A stretch of DNA of 64,000 nucleotides from Methylobacterium sp. BTF04 (lineage in GTDB: Bacteria; Pseudomonadota; Alphaproteobacteria; Rhizobiales; Beijerinckiaceae), in the NCBI RefSeq assembly GCF_010692745.1, contig NZ_JAAHTB010000023.1, forward strand, positions 1-64,000, read 5' to 3'. A program made the translations under genes and the position numbers. Below are positions 46,025 to 54,999 of this stretch, piece by piece. The notes under the pieces were generated by a model. The model saw only the letters and a list, made by a program, of their open reading frames with translations, was not told the origin of the DNA and did no database searches. How positions within the stretch are numbered: position 1 is the first letter of the stretch; each line of letters opens with the position of its first letter.

Positions 46025-48700
46025 ATGAACGCGCACGTCCAGGCACCGACGCCCACGACCGTGAAGACCACCTGCCCGTATTGCGGCGTCGGCTGCGGCG
46101 TGCTCGCCACGCCGGACGGGCAGGGCGGGGCGGGGATCGCCGGCGATACCGCGCACCCGGCCAATTTCGGCCGCCTCTGCTCCAAGGGCTCGGCGCTGGG
46201 CGAGACGCTCTCCCTCGACAACCGCCTGCTGCACCCGTCCGTTGACGGTGTCCGCGCGAGCTGGGAATCGGCGCTCGGCACCGTCGCGGGCGGCCTGCGC
46301 CGGGCCGCCGAACGGCACGGGCCGGACTCGGTGGCCTTCTATCTGTCGGGTCAGCTTCTCACCGAGGATTACTACGTCGCCAACAAGCTTGCGAAGGGCT
46401 TCCTCGGCACGCCGCACGTCGACACCAATTCGCGCCTGTGCATGTCGAGTGCGGTGGCCGCCCACCGGCGCGCCTTCGGCTCGGACACGGTGCCGGGCTG
46501 CTACGAGGACCTCGACGAGGCCGACGTGATCGTCCTCGTCGGGTCCAATACCGCCTGGTGCCATCCCATCCTGTTCCGGCGGATGATCGACGCTCGCGCC
46601 AAGCGCGGCACCAAGCTGGTGGTGGTCGATCCGCGCCGCACCCAGACCGGGGAGGAGGCCGACCTGTTCCTCGGGCTCGCGCCCGGCACCGACACGGCCC
46701 TGTTCTCGGGACTCCTGGTGCATCTGGCGGCCACCGGGGCGCTCGATTACCGCTTCGTCCTCGACCACACCACCGGTCTCGACGGTGCCCTGGAGCGGGC
46801 GCGTGGCATCGCCCCCAGCGTCGCCGCCACGGCCGCCGCCACCGGATTGGCCGAGGCCGACGTCGCGCGGTTCTTCGACCTGTTCGCCAAGACCAAGCGA
46901 GTCGTCACCGCCTTCTCCCAAGGGGTGAACCAGTCGGCGCAAGGCACCGACAAGGGCAACGCGATCATCAACTGCCATCTGGCCACCGGCCGCATCGGCC
47001 AACCGGGGGCGGGTCCGTTCTCACTCACCGGCCAGCCCAACGCCATGGGCGGGCGCGAGGTCGGGGGACTGGCCAACATGCTGGCCGCCCACATGCACTT
47101 CGCGCCGGAGGAGGTCGACCGCGTCCGCCGATTCTGGAAGGCGCCGCGCATCATCACCGGCGAGGGCATGAAAGCGGTCGCCCTGTTCGAGGCGATCGAG
47201 CGCGGCAAGATCAAGGCCCTGTGGGTGATGGGCACAAACCCCATCGTCTCGATGCCGCGCGCCAACGCGATCCGCGAGAGCCTGAAGAAACTCGACCTCT
47301 ACGTGGTCTCGGAAGCGGTCTCCGACAGCGACACCGCCCGCGCCACCGGAGGCAAGACCGTCCTGCTCCCCGCCCTCGCCTGGGGCGAGAAGGACGGAAC
47401 GGTGACGAATTCGGAGCGCCGGGTCTCGCGCCAGCGTACCTTCCTGACACCACCGGGCGAGGCGCGGGCTGACTGGGCGATCGTCTGCGACGTCGCCCGG
47501 CGGTTGGGCCACGGCGATGCCTTCGCGTTTCCCAACGTCGCGGCGGTCTTCCGCGAGCACGCGGCCCTGTCGGCCTTCGAGAACAACGGCAGCCGCGATT
47601 TCGATCTCGGTGGGGTGAGCGAGATCACCGACGCGGCGTACGCCGGCACCGCCCCCCTGCAATGGCCGCTACCCAAGCGCGGCAAGGCGAAGGCGCGGAT
47701 GTTCGCCGACGGCCAGTTCTACACCTTCGACAAGCGCGCCCGCTTCGTCGCGGTGCAGCCTCCGGCCCTGGCCCAGGCGGTGAGCGCGGAGTTTCCCTTC
47801 GTCCTCAATACCGGCCGGGTGCGCGACCACTGGCACACGATGACGCGCACCGGAAAGAGCCAGCGGCTCTCGGCCCACCGCGCGGTGCCCTTCGTCGAGA
47901 TCCACCCCGACGATGCGGCCGGTCTCGGCGTGGCCGAGGGCGACCTTGCCCGGGTCTCGACCGCACACGGGACGACGGTGCTCGAGGTGATGATCACCGA
48001 CGGGGTGCGCCACGGCGACCTGTTCGCCGCCTTCCATTGGAGCGATGCCACCGCCTCGGAGGCCCGCGTCGGCGCCCTGGCGCGCGGGATGCCCGATCCG
48101 GTCTCGGGACAGCCCGAGCTGAAGGCGACGCCGGCCACGCTGGTGGCCGCCCCCTACCGCAACCGCGGCTTCCTCCTGACGCGCAACGAGCACACCCTGC
48201 CGGAGGGCTGGTGGTGGGCCCGCGCCACGATCCAGGGCGGATCGGGCCTGCAATTCGCCACCCAGGAGAGTTCGCGCACCGTTTCGCTGATGGTGCGGGG
48301 TCTGTTCCAGGGGCTGGAGCTGGCCGAGTACGCCGACCATGCCCGAGGGTCTTACCGGTGTGCCGCCTATGCGGACGGGCGCCTCGTCGCCTGCTTGGCA
48401 CTCGGACCCGCGGAGGCCCGCCCCGCCTGGGAAGCGGCCAAGGCGTATTTCGCCGCCGACGCCCTCGAGCCCGCCAGCCGCCGCGCCCTGCTGTCGGGCC
48501 GCGCCGAAACGGCGTCCGCCGGCCCGACGATCTGTGCCTGCCACGGCGTCGGGCTCGACGTGATCACCGGCGTGATCGCGGCCGGGGCCGGCACCGTCGA
48601 GGCGGTGGGCGCGGCCTGCAAGGCGGGGACGAATTGCGGCTCATGCATCCCTGAGCTTCGCAAGCTGCTGCCCGAGGTGCTTGCGCGCGACGCGGCATAG
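46025..48700 (+). CDS. nasA: Assimilatory nitrate reductase, molybdopterin catalytic subunit with C-terminal BFD-like domain
   Basis: Cytoplasmic molybdenum nitrate reductase (891 aa). The N-terminal 4Fe-4S site is C17-x2-C20-x3-C24 and C52 (TTCPYCGVGCGVLA, GRLCSKG). Mo-bis-MGD blocks follow: NSRLCMSSAVAAHRRAFGSD (the Cys is the expected Mo ligand), VVVDPRRTQTGEEADLFL, GQPNAMGGREVGGLANML and the C-terminal molydopterin dinucleotide-binding part (FPFVLNTGRVRDHWHTMTRTGKSQRL). The end, from about residue 838, is a BFD-like 2Fe-2S domain (CACHG...CKAGTNCGSC). No signal peptide. It may receive electrons from the nearby flavoproteins. cysG follows after 16 bp, supplying siroheme for NirA. Confidence 0.95.
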   Translation: MNAHVQAPTPTTVKTTCPYCGVGCGVLATPDGQGGAGIAGDTAHPANFGRLCSKGSALGETLSLDNRLLHPSVDGVRASWESALGTVAGGLRRAAERHGPDSVAFYLSGQLLTEDYYVANKLAKGFLGTPHVDTNSRLCMSSAVAAHRRAFGSDTVPGCYEDLDEADVIVLVGSNTAWCHPILFRRMIDARAKRGTKLVVVDPRRTQTGEEADLFLGLAPGTDTALFSGLLVHLAATGALDYRFVLDHTTGLDGALERARGIAPSVAATAAATGLAEADVARFFDLFAKTKRVVTAFSQGVNQSAQGTDKGNAIINCHLATGRIGQPGAGPFSLTGQPNAMGGREVGGLANMLAAHMHFAPEEVDRVRRFWKAPRIITGEGMKAVALFEAIERGKIKALWVMGTNPIVSMPRANAIRESLKKLDLYVVSEAVSDSDTARATGGKTVLLPALAWGEKDGTVTNSERRVSRQRTFLTPPGEARADWAIVCDVARRLGHGDAFAFPNVAAVFREHAALSAFENNGSRDFDLGGVSEITDAAYAGTAPLQWPLPKRGKAKARMFADGQFYTFDKRARFVAVQPPALAQAVSAEFPFVLNTGRVRDHWHTMTRTGKSQRLSAHRAVPFVEIHPDDAAGLGVAEGDLARVSTAHGTTVLEVMITDGVRHGDLFAAFHWSDATASEARVGALARGMPDPVSGQPELKATPATLVAAPYRNRGFLLTRNEHTLPEGWWWARATIQGGSGLQFATQESSRTVSLMVRGLFQGLELAEYADHARGSYRCAAYADGRLVACLALGPAEARPAWEAAKAYFAADALEPASRRALLSGRAETASAGPTICACHGVGLDVITGVIAAGAGTVEAVGAACKAGTNCGSCIPELRKLLPEVLARDAA

Positions 48701-48716
48701 GCTCATTTTCAACCCG

Positions 48717-50210
48717 ATGAGCACGCCCCGCCAGCCCCGTGAAACCCGCCCCGCCGGCACCGAATCCGCCCGTGGCGCCGGGCCGGTGGGCCTCGAACCA
48801 CTGGCGGTCCTGCCGGTCTTCGTGCCGTTGCAGGGCAAACGCGCCGTACTCGCCGGGTCGAATGGCGGCGCGCCGTGGAAGGTGAAGCTGCTCGCCGCCG
48901 CTGGCGCCAATGTCGATGTCTACGCCCCGGAGCCGAGCGACGAACTGCGTGCGGTGCCGGGCGAGATCGTCGCCGGCTCCGTCACCCTGCATGAACGCCA
49001 GTGGCGGGAGGCCGACCTTCAGGGCGCGGCCTTCGTCATCGGCGCCATGGAGGACGAGGCCGATTGCATCGCTTTCGTCGCAGCGGGCCGCCGGGCGGGC
49101 GCCATCGTCAACGCCGTCGACCGGCCCCATCTCTGCGACGTGAAATTCGGCGCCATCGTCAACCGCTCGCCGATGGTGGTGGGCATCTCGACGGAGGGGG
49201 CCGCCCCGGTCTTCGGCCAGACCGTGCGGGCGCGCATCGAGGGGATGCTGCCGCGCGGGTTCAAGGCCTGGATCGGCGCCGCCCGCGACTGGCGTGAGGA
49301 GGTCACCGGCCGCTTCCACGCCTTCTCCGACCGCCGCGCGTTCTGGGAGCGTTTCACCGATCGGGCCTTTGCCGAACCGGACCGGGCGCCCACCCAGACC
49401 GACCTCGCGGAACTGCTCGGAGAGACCGAGGCCGCCCCAAAGGGTGGAGCCGTCACCCTCGTGGGGGCCGGGCCTGGGGATGCCGAATTGCTGACCCTGA
49501 AGGCGCTGCGGGCTCTGCGCAACGCCGACGTGATCCTCTACGACGACCTCGTCGCGCCGGAGATTCTCGATTATGCGCGCCGCGAGGCCCGCACCATGCT
49601 GGTGGGCAAGACCGGGCACGGCCCGTCCTGCCGCCAGGACGACATCAATGCGCTGATGGTGCAGCTCGCCAAATCCGGCAAGCAGGTGGTGCGCCTGAAA
49701 TCCGGCGATCCCCTGGTGTTCGGTCGGGCCGGCGAAGAGATCGACGCCTGCAGGGCGGCCGGGATTCCAGTGAGCGTGGTGCCGGGCGTCTCGGCGGCGC
49801 AGGGGGCGGCGGCCTCGCTGTGCGTCTCCCTCACCAATCGCGACGCCGCGCGGCGCCTGCAATTCGTCACCGGCCATGACCGGCGCGGCGCCCTGCCGGA
49901 AGATTTGAACTGGGGCGCGCTCGCCGATCCGAGTGTCACCACCGTGGTCTACATGCCCAAGAAGACCCTGGGCGTCCTGCTGGAGCGGGCTATCGCCGAG
50001 GGGCTGGCACCGGAGACGCCGGCGCTTCTCGTCTTCAACGCCACCCGGCGCGACCAGCGCGTGGTCGACGGCACGGCCCACGATCTCGCCACCCGCGTCG
50101 AGGCGGCGGGCCTGGAAGGCCCCGCGATTCTCATGGTGGGCGAGGCCCTGCGGCGTATGGGCGCCGAGGCGGCCCTTGCGGCGAGCGCCCCCGACAAGCT
50201 TGCGATCTGA
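48717..50210 (+). CDS. cysG: Siroheme synthase (uroporphyrinogen-III methyltransferase / precorrin-2 dehydrogenase / ferrochelatase)
   Basis: Makes siroheme, the NirA cofactor, from uroporphyrinogen III. The N-terminal half is the CysG-B dehydrogenase/chelatase (LEPLAVLPVFVPLQGKRAVLAGSNGGAPWKVKLLAAAGANVDVYAPEPS, then VISTEGAAPVFGQTVRARIE-like sequence). The C-terminal half is the methyltransferase: VTLVGAGPGDAELLTLKALRALRNADVILYDDLV, VRLKSGDPLVFGRAGEEIDACRAAGIPVSVVPGVSAAQGAAA, and the SAM-binding VVYMPKKTLG. In the dehydrogenase the usual GGGxVAxRK nucleotide motif reads AGSNGGAPWKVKLL, an atypical variant. The ATG at 48717 is used; the frame starts at 48681. It is the last gene of the nitrate cluster. 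Confidence 0.92.
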   Translation: MSTPRQPRETRPAGTESARGAGPVGLEPLAVLPVFVPLQGKRAVLAGSNGGAPWKVKLLAAAGANVDVYAPEPSDELRAVPGEIVAGSVTLHERQWREADLQGAAFVIGAMEDEADCIAFVAAGRRAGAIVNAVDRPHLCDVKFGAIVNRSPMVVGISTEGAAPVFGQTVRARIEGMLPRGFKAWIGAARDWREEVTGRFHAFSDRRAFWERFTDRAFAEPDRAPTQTDLAELLGETEAAPKGGAVTLVGAGPGDAELLTLKALRALRNADVILYDDLVAPEILDYARREARTMLVGKTGHGPSCRQDDINALMVQLAKSGKQVVRLKSGDPLVFGRAGEEIDACRAAGIPVSVVPGVSAAQGAAASLCVSLTNRDAARRLQFVTGHDRRGALPEDLNWGALADPSVTTVVYMPKKTLGVLLERAIAEGLAPETPALLVFNATRRDQRVVDGTAHDLATRVEAAGLEGPAILMVGEALRRMGAEAALAASAPDKLAI

Positions 50211-50304
50211 CGGCGGGGCCAGCCAGCGCGGTTTTTCAACGATTAGCTCAGCGCCTAAGTAACAGGGCCGCGTTCCCCCAACGTCGCGGGCCACCAGAGA
50301 GATC

Positions 50305-50649
50305 ATGCAGCGCGTCTTCGAAGCCCTGTCATCCTCCGCGCGCCGGAAGATTCTGGCCTACCTTGCCCATACTGAGTTGAGCGCCGGGGAAATCGCCGGC
50401 CGCTTTTCTATCTCGAAGCCCTCGATCTCGCAGCACCTCTCCGTGCTCGAATCGGCCGGGTTGATCGTCGGCGAGAAGCGCGGGCAGTTCGTGTTCTACC
50501 GGCAGGTGGAGGGCAACCTCCTCAACACGCTCAACGGCTTCGTGCAGGAGGTGTGTCCGGTCTCGCAGCCGCTCAAGCGCGAGAGTGCCGCCCTGGCGGA
50601 GACCCGACCCAAGTCGAAGCCCGGCGCGGACGAACCGCAACGCGGCTGA
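50305..50649 (+). CDS. ArsR/SmtB-type winged-helix transcriptional regulator
   Basis: A 114-aa autorepressor-like regulator. The winged helix is visible: FEALSSSARRKILAYLAHTELSAGEIAGRFSISKPSISQHLSVLESAGLIVGEKRGQFVFYRQ. The recognition helix is SISKPSISQHLSVLE. The ELCVCDL metal box of metal sensors is missing (ELSAGEIA), so the effector is unlikely to be arsenic or zinc through that site. It is closer to SdpR-type members. It precedes the Sco gene by 84 bp on the same strand and may control it. ATG 50305 is preceded by AGAGAGAT. Confidence 0.9.
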   Translation: MQRVFEALSSSARRKILAYLAHTELSAGEIAGRFSISKPSISQHLSVLESAGLIVGEKRGQFVFYRQVEGNLLNTLNGFVQEVCPVSQPLKRESAALAETRPKSKPGADEPQRG

Positions 50650-50732
50650 CCCGCCGGGACGGTTTGGCGGATTGCCCGGACGTGGCGCCTGTGGTCTGGA
50701 GGCGGCCTCATCCATCGACCGCAAGGTTTCCC

Positions 50733-51314
50733 ATGCGTCGCACGCTCCTGCCGATCCTCGCCTTCGTCGCCGGCCTCGCGGCGCTCAGCATCGCCGCCGT
50801 GGTGGTGCTGGTGCCGAAAGCCGGCGAGGTGGCGGTGAGCAGCGTCGGCGGGCCGTTCACCCTCACCGACCAGGATGGCAAGCGCGTCACCGAGCGTGAT
50901 TTCGCCGGTGCGACGCATCTGGTGTTCTTCGGCTTCACCCATTGCCCGGACGTGTGCCCGACGACGCTCCAGCAGATCGGCGACGTGCTGCAGGCGCTCG
51001 GCCCCAAGGGCCGGGACACCAAGGCTCTGTTCATCGCCGTCGACCCCGAGCGCGACACGCCCGCCGCCCTGAAGACCTATCTGGCGAGCTTCGATCCGCG
51101 CATCGTCGGTCTCACCGGTTCGCCCGAGGAGGTGAACGCCGCGGTGAAGGCCTATCGCGCCTATGTCCGCAAGGTCCCGACCAAGGGCGACGATTACACC
51201 ATGGAACACACCGCCCTGGTCTACGTGATGGACGGCCGGAACCGCTTCATCAACGCCCTCAACCTGACACGCCCGCCGGCCGAGGCGGCGGCGGATCTCG
51301 CCCGGATGATGTGA
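50733..51314 (+). CDS. SCO1/SenC family protein
   Basis: Thioredoxin-fold copper chaperone for cytochrome oxidase CuA assembly or a periplasmic thiol-redox protein (193 aa). A single N-terminal membrane anchor (LPILAFVAGLAALSIAAVVVLV) is followed by the copper motif CPDVC (FFGFTHCPDVCPTTLQQI) and the third copper ligand His in YTMEHTALVYVMD. ATG 50733 is used. Its last 56 bp overlap the 3' end of the opposite-strand glycosyltransferase gene. It lies downstream of an ArsR-type regulator. Confidence 0.92.
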   Translation: MRRTLLPILAFVAGLAALSIAAVVVLVPKAGEVAVSSVGGPFTLTDQDGKRVTERDFAGATHLVFFGFTHCPDVCPTTLQQIGDVLQALGPKGRDTKALFIAVDPERDTPAALKTYLASFDPRIVGLTGSPEEVNAAVKAYRAYVRKVPTKGDDYTMEHTALVYVMDGRNRFINALNLTRPPAEAAADLARMM

Positions 51315-53181
51315 GGGTTCCTCCGCGCCGCCCGAGGACGCCGCTGCGGGAGGTGCGCGCGAAGCCGTGCTCGGTCTTGTTCCAGCGATTGGGGGCCAGC
51401 ATCAGTTCGAACAGGCCGCCCCACGCGCCGAGGCTGACCAGCAGGTAATAAAGCGGGAGCAACGGCACCCAGGCGAGAAGATCCCACCAGCCGCGCCGCA
51501 CGCAGCCGAGGGCCGCCGGCAGCATCATGGCGAGGAGTCCGGAGACGAACACCGTGATCGCGGTGCCGGTGGGCAGGTTGCGCCAGAATCCATCCGGGGC
51601 GCGTGCGCCGATGCCGACTGCCGTGGCGACGTCGATGGCGGCCCAGGCCATCAGGAACGGATAGGCCAAAGCGGAGGCCACGGTGCCCGGCACCAGGGCG
51701 AGCGCGCACAGGCTCCCGAAGAAACCCAGGCGCCGCGCGGTCTCGCGGGGCTGCCGACCATGGGTTAGGCTGGTCTGCAGGAATCCCTTCATCCACCGGG
51801 TGCGCTGGCGCAGCCACGGCCACAGGGTCCGGGGCGCCTCCTCCAGCGTGTCGCTCTGCAGGGCGCCGACCCGGTAGCCCGCCCGAGCCAGGCGGATCCC
51901 GAGATCGGCATCCTCGGTGACGTTCCAGGCATCCCAGCCATGGACCGCGCGCAGCAGGTCGGTGCGGAAATGCGTCGAGGTCCCCCCGAGCGGGATCGGA
52001 CAGTGCCAGGTGGCCAGGGCGGGGATCAGCACATCGAACAGGGCCGCGTATTCGAGGGCGAACAGGCGCGTCAGCCAGGTGTCGTCGGCATTGTCGATGA
52101 CGAGGCGGCCCTGGAGACAGGCGGTGTCGGCGGGACTGCGCGCGAATTGGCACGCCGCTGCGCGCAACTGGCCGGGGTCCGGCACGTCCTCGGCATCGTA
52201 GACGACGAGGCAAGCGCCGCGGGCCAAAGGCAGGGCGGCGTTGAGGGCGCGCGGCTTGGTGCGCGGCAGGCCCGGCGGCACCGTCACCACCTCGAACCGG
52301 GCGGGCAGGGTAGCGGCGGCCAGGGCCGAGGCGGTCTGCGTGTCGCCCGCCTCGATCAGGAACTTGATGTCGAGCTTCGCGGCCGGATAGTCGAGCCGCG
52401 CCAGACCGCGCACCAGGCGCGGCACCACCCGGGCCTCGCGGTGGAGGGCGACGAACACCGAATAGACCGGCAGTTCGGCATCCGTCAGCGCGGTATACGT
52501 CCCGGTGGGTTCGGTCTCGATGCTCGCAGCGGCGATGCGGACTGTCACCATCGCGAGGAACGCGATCTGTACCAGTGTCCAGGCCGCCACGACGAGGGCG
52601 GCCGGAAGTAGGCCGGCGGCGATCAGCCCGGCCCCGCCGATTAGGCCGGCGATGGCGAGGCAGGGCGCGTGGCGGCCGGCCTTCAGCGACCAGTCGGGAC
52701 GGCGAACCTGGAGTTCGTCGGCCGCATAGGCGGCGATGCCCGCGGGGTTGGCCGAAAAGATCGCGGCGTGCAGAGCCCGCGGCGTGGTGATCGCCGGCAG
52801 GCGCCCGGTGAGGCTGCGACCGCGCAGGAGTTCGGCGATAGCGGCACCCCGCGGGGCGAGGACGAATGCTGCCGGAGCGCCCGGCGCCAAGGGTGCCAGC
52901 CCGGCGACGAGACTGTCGGGATAACGCGCGCCGGCTCCGAGGGGGATGGCCTCGCCATAGTACGGCGCGCCCAGCGCGGCAGCGAGGCGTCGGTAGTAAT
53001 CGTCCTCGGCGAAAAGCCCGGCGTGGAGGAGGGCGGTGGCCGCATCGGTTCCGCTCGCGGCCGCAAGGGACGCGGCCTTGGCGAGACGGACCGGATCGAC
53101 ACCCTGCGCCGCGAGAAAACCGATCTCGGGCGGCAACGCCACCGCCTCGTCCTGCGGGATCCTGAAACCGAGGCGCGACAC
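51259..53181 (-). CDS. Membrane glycosyltransferase family 2 protein with an N-terminal GspE-N-like domain
   Basis: A 640-aa BcsA/chitin-synthase-like GT2 enzyme. Residues 1 to about 150 resemble the N-terminal domain of type II secretion ATPases (RIPQDEAVALPPEIGFLAAQGVDPVRLAKAASLAAASGTDAATALLHAGLFAEDDYYRRLAAALGAPYY). Two helices follow (ACLAIAGLIGGAGLIAAGLLPAALVVAAW). The GT2 core has YSVFVALHREARVVPRLVRGL, VVYDAEDVPDP (D,D), NVTEDADLGIRLARAGY (TED) and RQRTRWMKGF (the QRxRW acceptor motif). Three more helices close the protein. It probably polymerises an exported polysaccharide. Start ATG 53181; divergent from the binding-protein gene 46 bp away. Confidence 0.88.
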   Translation of the reverse strand: MSRLGFRIPQDEAVALPPEIGFLAAQGVDPVRLAKAASLAAASGTDAATALLHAGLFAEDDYYRRLAAALGAPYYGEAIPLGAGARYPDSLVAGLAPLAPGAPAAFVLAPRGAAIAELLRGRSLTGRLPAITTPRALHAAIFSANPAGIAAYAADELQVRRPDWSLKAGRHAPCLAIAGLIGGAGLIAAGLLPAALVVAAWTLVQIAFLAMVTVRIAAASIETEPTGTYTALTDAELPVYSVFVALHREARVVPRLVRGLARLDYPAAKLDIKFLIEAGDTQTASALAAATLPARFEVVTVPPGLPRTKPRALNAALPLARGACLVVYDAEDVPDPGQLRAAACQFARSPADTACLQGRLVIDNADDTWLTRLFALEYAALFDVLIPALATWHCPIPLGGTSTHFRTDLLRAVHGWDAWNVTEDADLGIRLARAGYRVGALQSDTLEEAPRTLWPWLRQRTRWMKGFLQTSLTHGRQPRETARRLGFFGSLCALALVPGTVASALAYPFLMAWAAIDVATAVGIGARAPDGFWRNLPTGTAITVFVSGLLAMMLPAALGCVRRGWWDLLAWVPLLPLYYLLVSLGAWGGLFELMLAPNRWNKTEHGFARTSRSGVLGRRGGTLTSSGRDPPPPRPAGVSG

Positions 53182-53227
53182 AGGAAAGCGACCTCCCGGC
53201 GGCTCCGCAACGTGCTAGGACAGCGGA

Positions 53228-54136
53228 GTGAGCCAGACCGTTTCCGCACGCAACCAACGCACCATGATTGCAACTTCTCCGTCAAGGCGTCGCCGGGTCT
53301 CGTCCGGTGTTTTCGGCCTGGCGGCGGCTGTGTTCCTGTGCTCGGGGATGCCCGCGCCCCGGGCCGAGGGCGTGGCGATCCCGAATTTCTGGAACCCGCG
53401 CGCGCGCCAGGAGCGAATCGAGCCGCAGCAGACCGGACGCACGGTCCGCTTCCTCACCGACGACGAGTTCCCGCCGCTCCACTTCGCCGGGCCGGACGGG
53501 ACGCCGACGGGGTTCGTGGTCGAGATCGCCCGCGCGGTGTGCGAGCGTCTGGCGATGACCTGCACGGTCCAGGCAAGGCGCTTCGACACGCTGCTCGATG
53601 CGCTCGCCGACCGGCAGGGCGACGTGGTCGCCGCCGCGATCCCGCTGACCCCGACCCTGCGCGAGCGCTTCCTCGCCACCCGTCCGTATTTCCGCTGGCC
53701 CGCTCGGTTCGCCGCCAGCGCCGACAAGGGCCTGCCCGTCCCCTCGGCCGAGGCGCTCGCCGGCCGCAGCGTCGCCGTGGTCGCTGCTAGCGCGCATGCG
53801 GCCTATCTCAAGGCGTTCTTCCCCAAGGCGGAGCCGAAGGAGTTCACCGATCTCGCCACGGCCGAGGGCGCGCTCAAGCGCGGCGAGGTGGCGTATCTGT
53901 TCGCCGACGGGCTCAACCTCGCCCTCTGGGTCGGCGGCCTGGAAGCGGCGAATTGCTGCGCGCTCACCGGCGGCGACTATCTCGAGAATCGCTACTTCGG
54001 CGAAGGCATCGGCCTCGTCACCCGCGCCGACGACGCAGCCCTGTCACGGGCCCTCGACGACGCGCTCCAACGGGTCTGGGACGACGGCCGCTATGCCGAA
54101 TTGTATTTGCGGTTCTTTCCGGTGAGCCCGTTTTAG
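53228..54136 (+). CDS. Periplasmic amino-acid-type substrate-binding protein (PBPb family)
   Basis: A 302-aa exported binding protein of the amino acid ABC-transporter type. The signal region is basic then hydrophobic (RRRRVSSGVFGLAAAVFLCSGMPAPRAEG). The PBPb fold shows VRFLTDDEFPPLHFAGPDGTPTGFVVEIARAVCERLAMTCTVQARRFDTLLDALADRQGDVVAAAIPLTPTLRERF and YFGEGIGLVTRADDAALSRALDDALQRVWDDGRYAELYLRFF. No permease or ATPase gene follows, so it is either an orphan or a sensor-type binding protein. GTG 53228 is used; ATG 53264 is an alternative that still keeps the signal peptide. Confidence 0.85.
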   Translation: MSQTVSARNQRTMIATSPSRRRRVSSGVFGLAAAVFLCSGMPAPRAEGVAIPNFWNPRARQERIEPQQTGRTVRFLTDDEFPPLHFAGPDGTPTGFVVEIARAVCERLAMTCTVQARRFDTLLDALADRQGDVVAAAIPLTPTLRERFLATRPYFRWPARFAASADKGLPVPSAEALAGRSVAVVAASAHAAYLKAFFPKAEPKEFTDLATAEGALKRGEVAYLFADGLNLALWVGGLEAANCCALTGGDYLENRYFGEGIGLVTRADDAALSRALDDALQRVWDDGRYAELYLRFFPVSPF

Positions 54137-54381
54137 GGGCGGGTATTTGATGTTTGGTGCTCCCCTGGCAGTGTCGAATTTCTAATCATGTTGGGCACAC
54201 CGGAGATCGTCTGGCCTTTTAGAAAGCGATCATTGTCGGCGGCCGTACAACGTCGGCTCGAGGTGGAAAGCGGACGCTCCTTTAGTCCGTTCGAGCCCCT
54301 GTCCTTTTAGCACGCGGATCCCGGATGCGTTATTGCAACGGGTTGAAACTGTAGTGCGTGCGGTTTATCGGATTTGCTGGT

Positions 54382-54999
54382 ATGTCAGGTCTCACCCGTA
54401 CAACTGTGTTGAATGTCGTCCTCGGCACCACGGTCTCGCCAGCTCTTGGGTGCTTCATGATGGCCCCCATGGACCTCCGGGACATCCTCACGGCCGACGT
54501 GGTGATCGACGGAACCGTGACACGATATTCGCTTGTCGTAACGGAGTACGACCGGCGCTATCGGGAACGATTGCTCGCATTGATGAAGGACCAGCAGCGG
54601 GAGGAGTTCGAGAAGCAACCTCCTGTTAGCTATGCGCTTTTGGATATCTGGGTCGCACGCAGCCTCGTCGGAAGTGTTTCAGGCCAGATCACGGTCACAT
54701 GGCGCAACTCAACGTTTCAACTCCCTAAGGACATAGACGCTCGCCTCCGAACGTTCGCGCTTCGCGATCCGCGCAAGCGCGCGCCTACTCTTCCTCTTCG
54801 CTCTGGAAGTGGCGTCGTGTGGCCGGTGCCGGAGCTGGACAAGCTGACCGTGCTTCAAGCTCCCTGTGCCATGCCGTTCATGTTCGAAGCTAATGAGCCC
54901 ACAGGGCGCGCAATTAGAGAAATCTTCGATGGGGTTGGCGATCCTGAGGCGAAAGCGGACGCTCTGGCGAACTCGTTTGGGATGACCGGCAACCGCTAA
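54382..54999 (+). CDS. Hypothetical exported protein in a lower-GC islet (about 205 aa)
   Basis: An unrecognised 205-aa protein. The N-terminus (MSGLTRTTVLNVVLGTTVSPALGCFMMAP) resembles a signal sequence with a lipoprotein-like Cys (ALGC), though the lipobox is weak. The body has a beta-rich part (TADVVIDGTVTRYSLVVTEYDRRYRERLLALM and GSVSGQITVTWRNSTFQLPKD). Base composition is clearly less GC-rich, with freer third positions than any other gene in the window, which is a sign of recent acquisition. The frame extends upstream to a GTG at 54358. A translation start at the ATG is preferred. No neighbours suggest a role. Confidence 0.55.
   Translation: MSGLTRTTVLNVVLGTTVSPALGCFMMAPMDLRDILTADVVIDGTVTRYSLVVTEYDRRYRERLLALMKDQQREEFEKQPPVSYALLDIWVARSLVGSVSGQITVTWRNSTFQLPKDIDARLRTFALRDPRKRAPTLPLRSGSGVVWPVPELDKLTVLQAPCAMPFMFEANEPTGRAIREIFDGVGDPEAKADALANSFGMTGNR

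Noticed and set aside
54137..54381. A tRNA gene around the GTTCGAGCCC sequence near 54287
   Set aside because: The flanks do not form a T-stem, and no acceptor or anticodon arms can be drawn.
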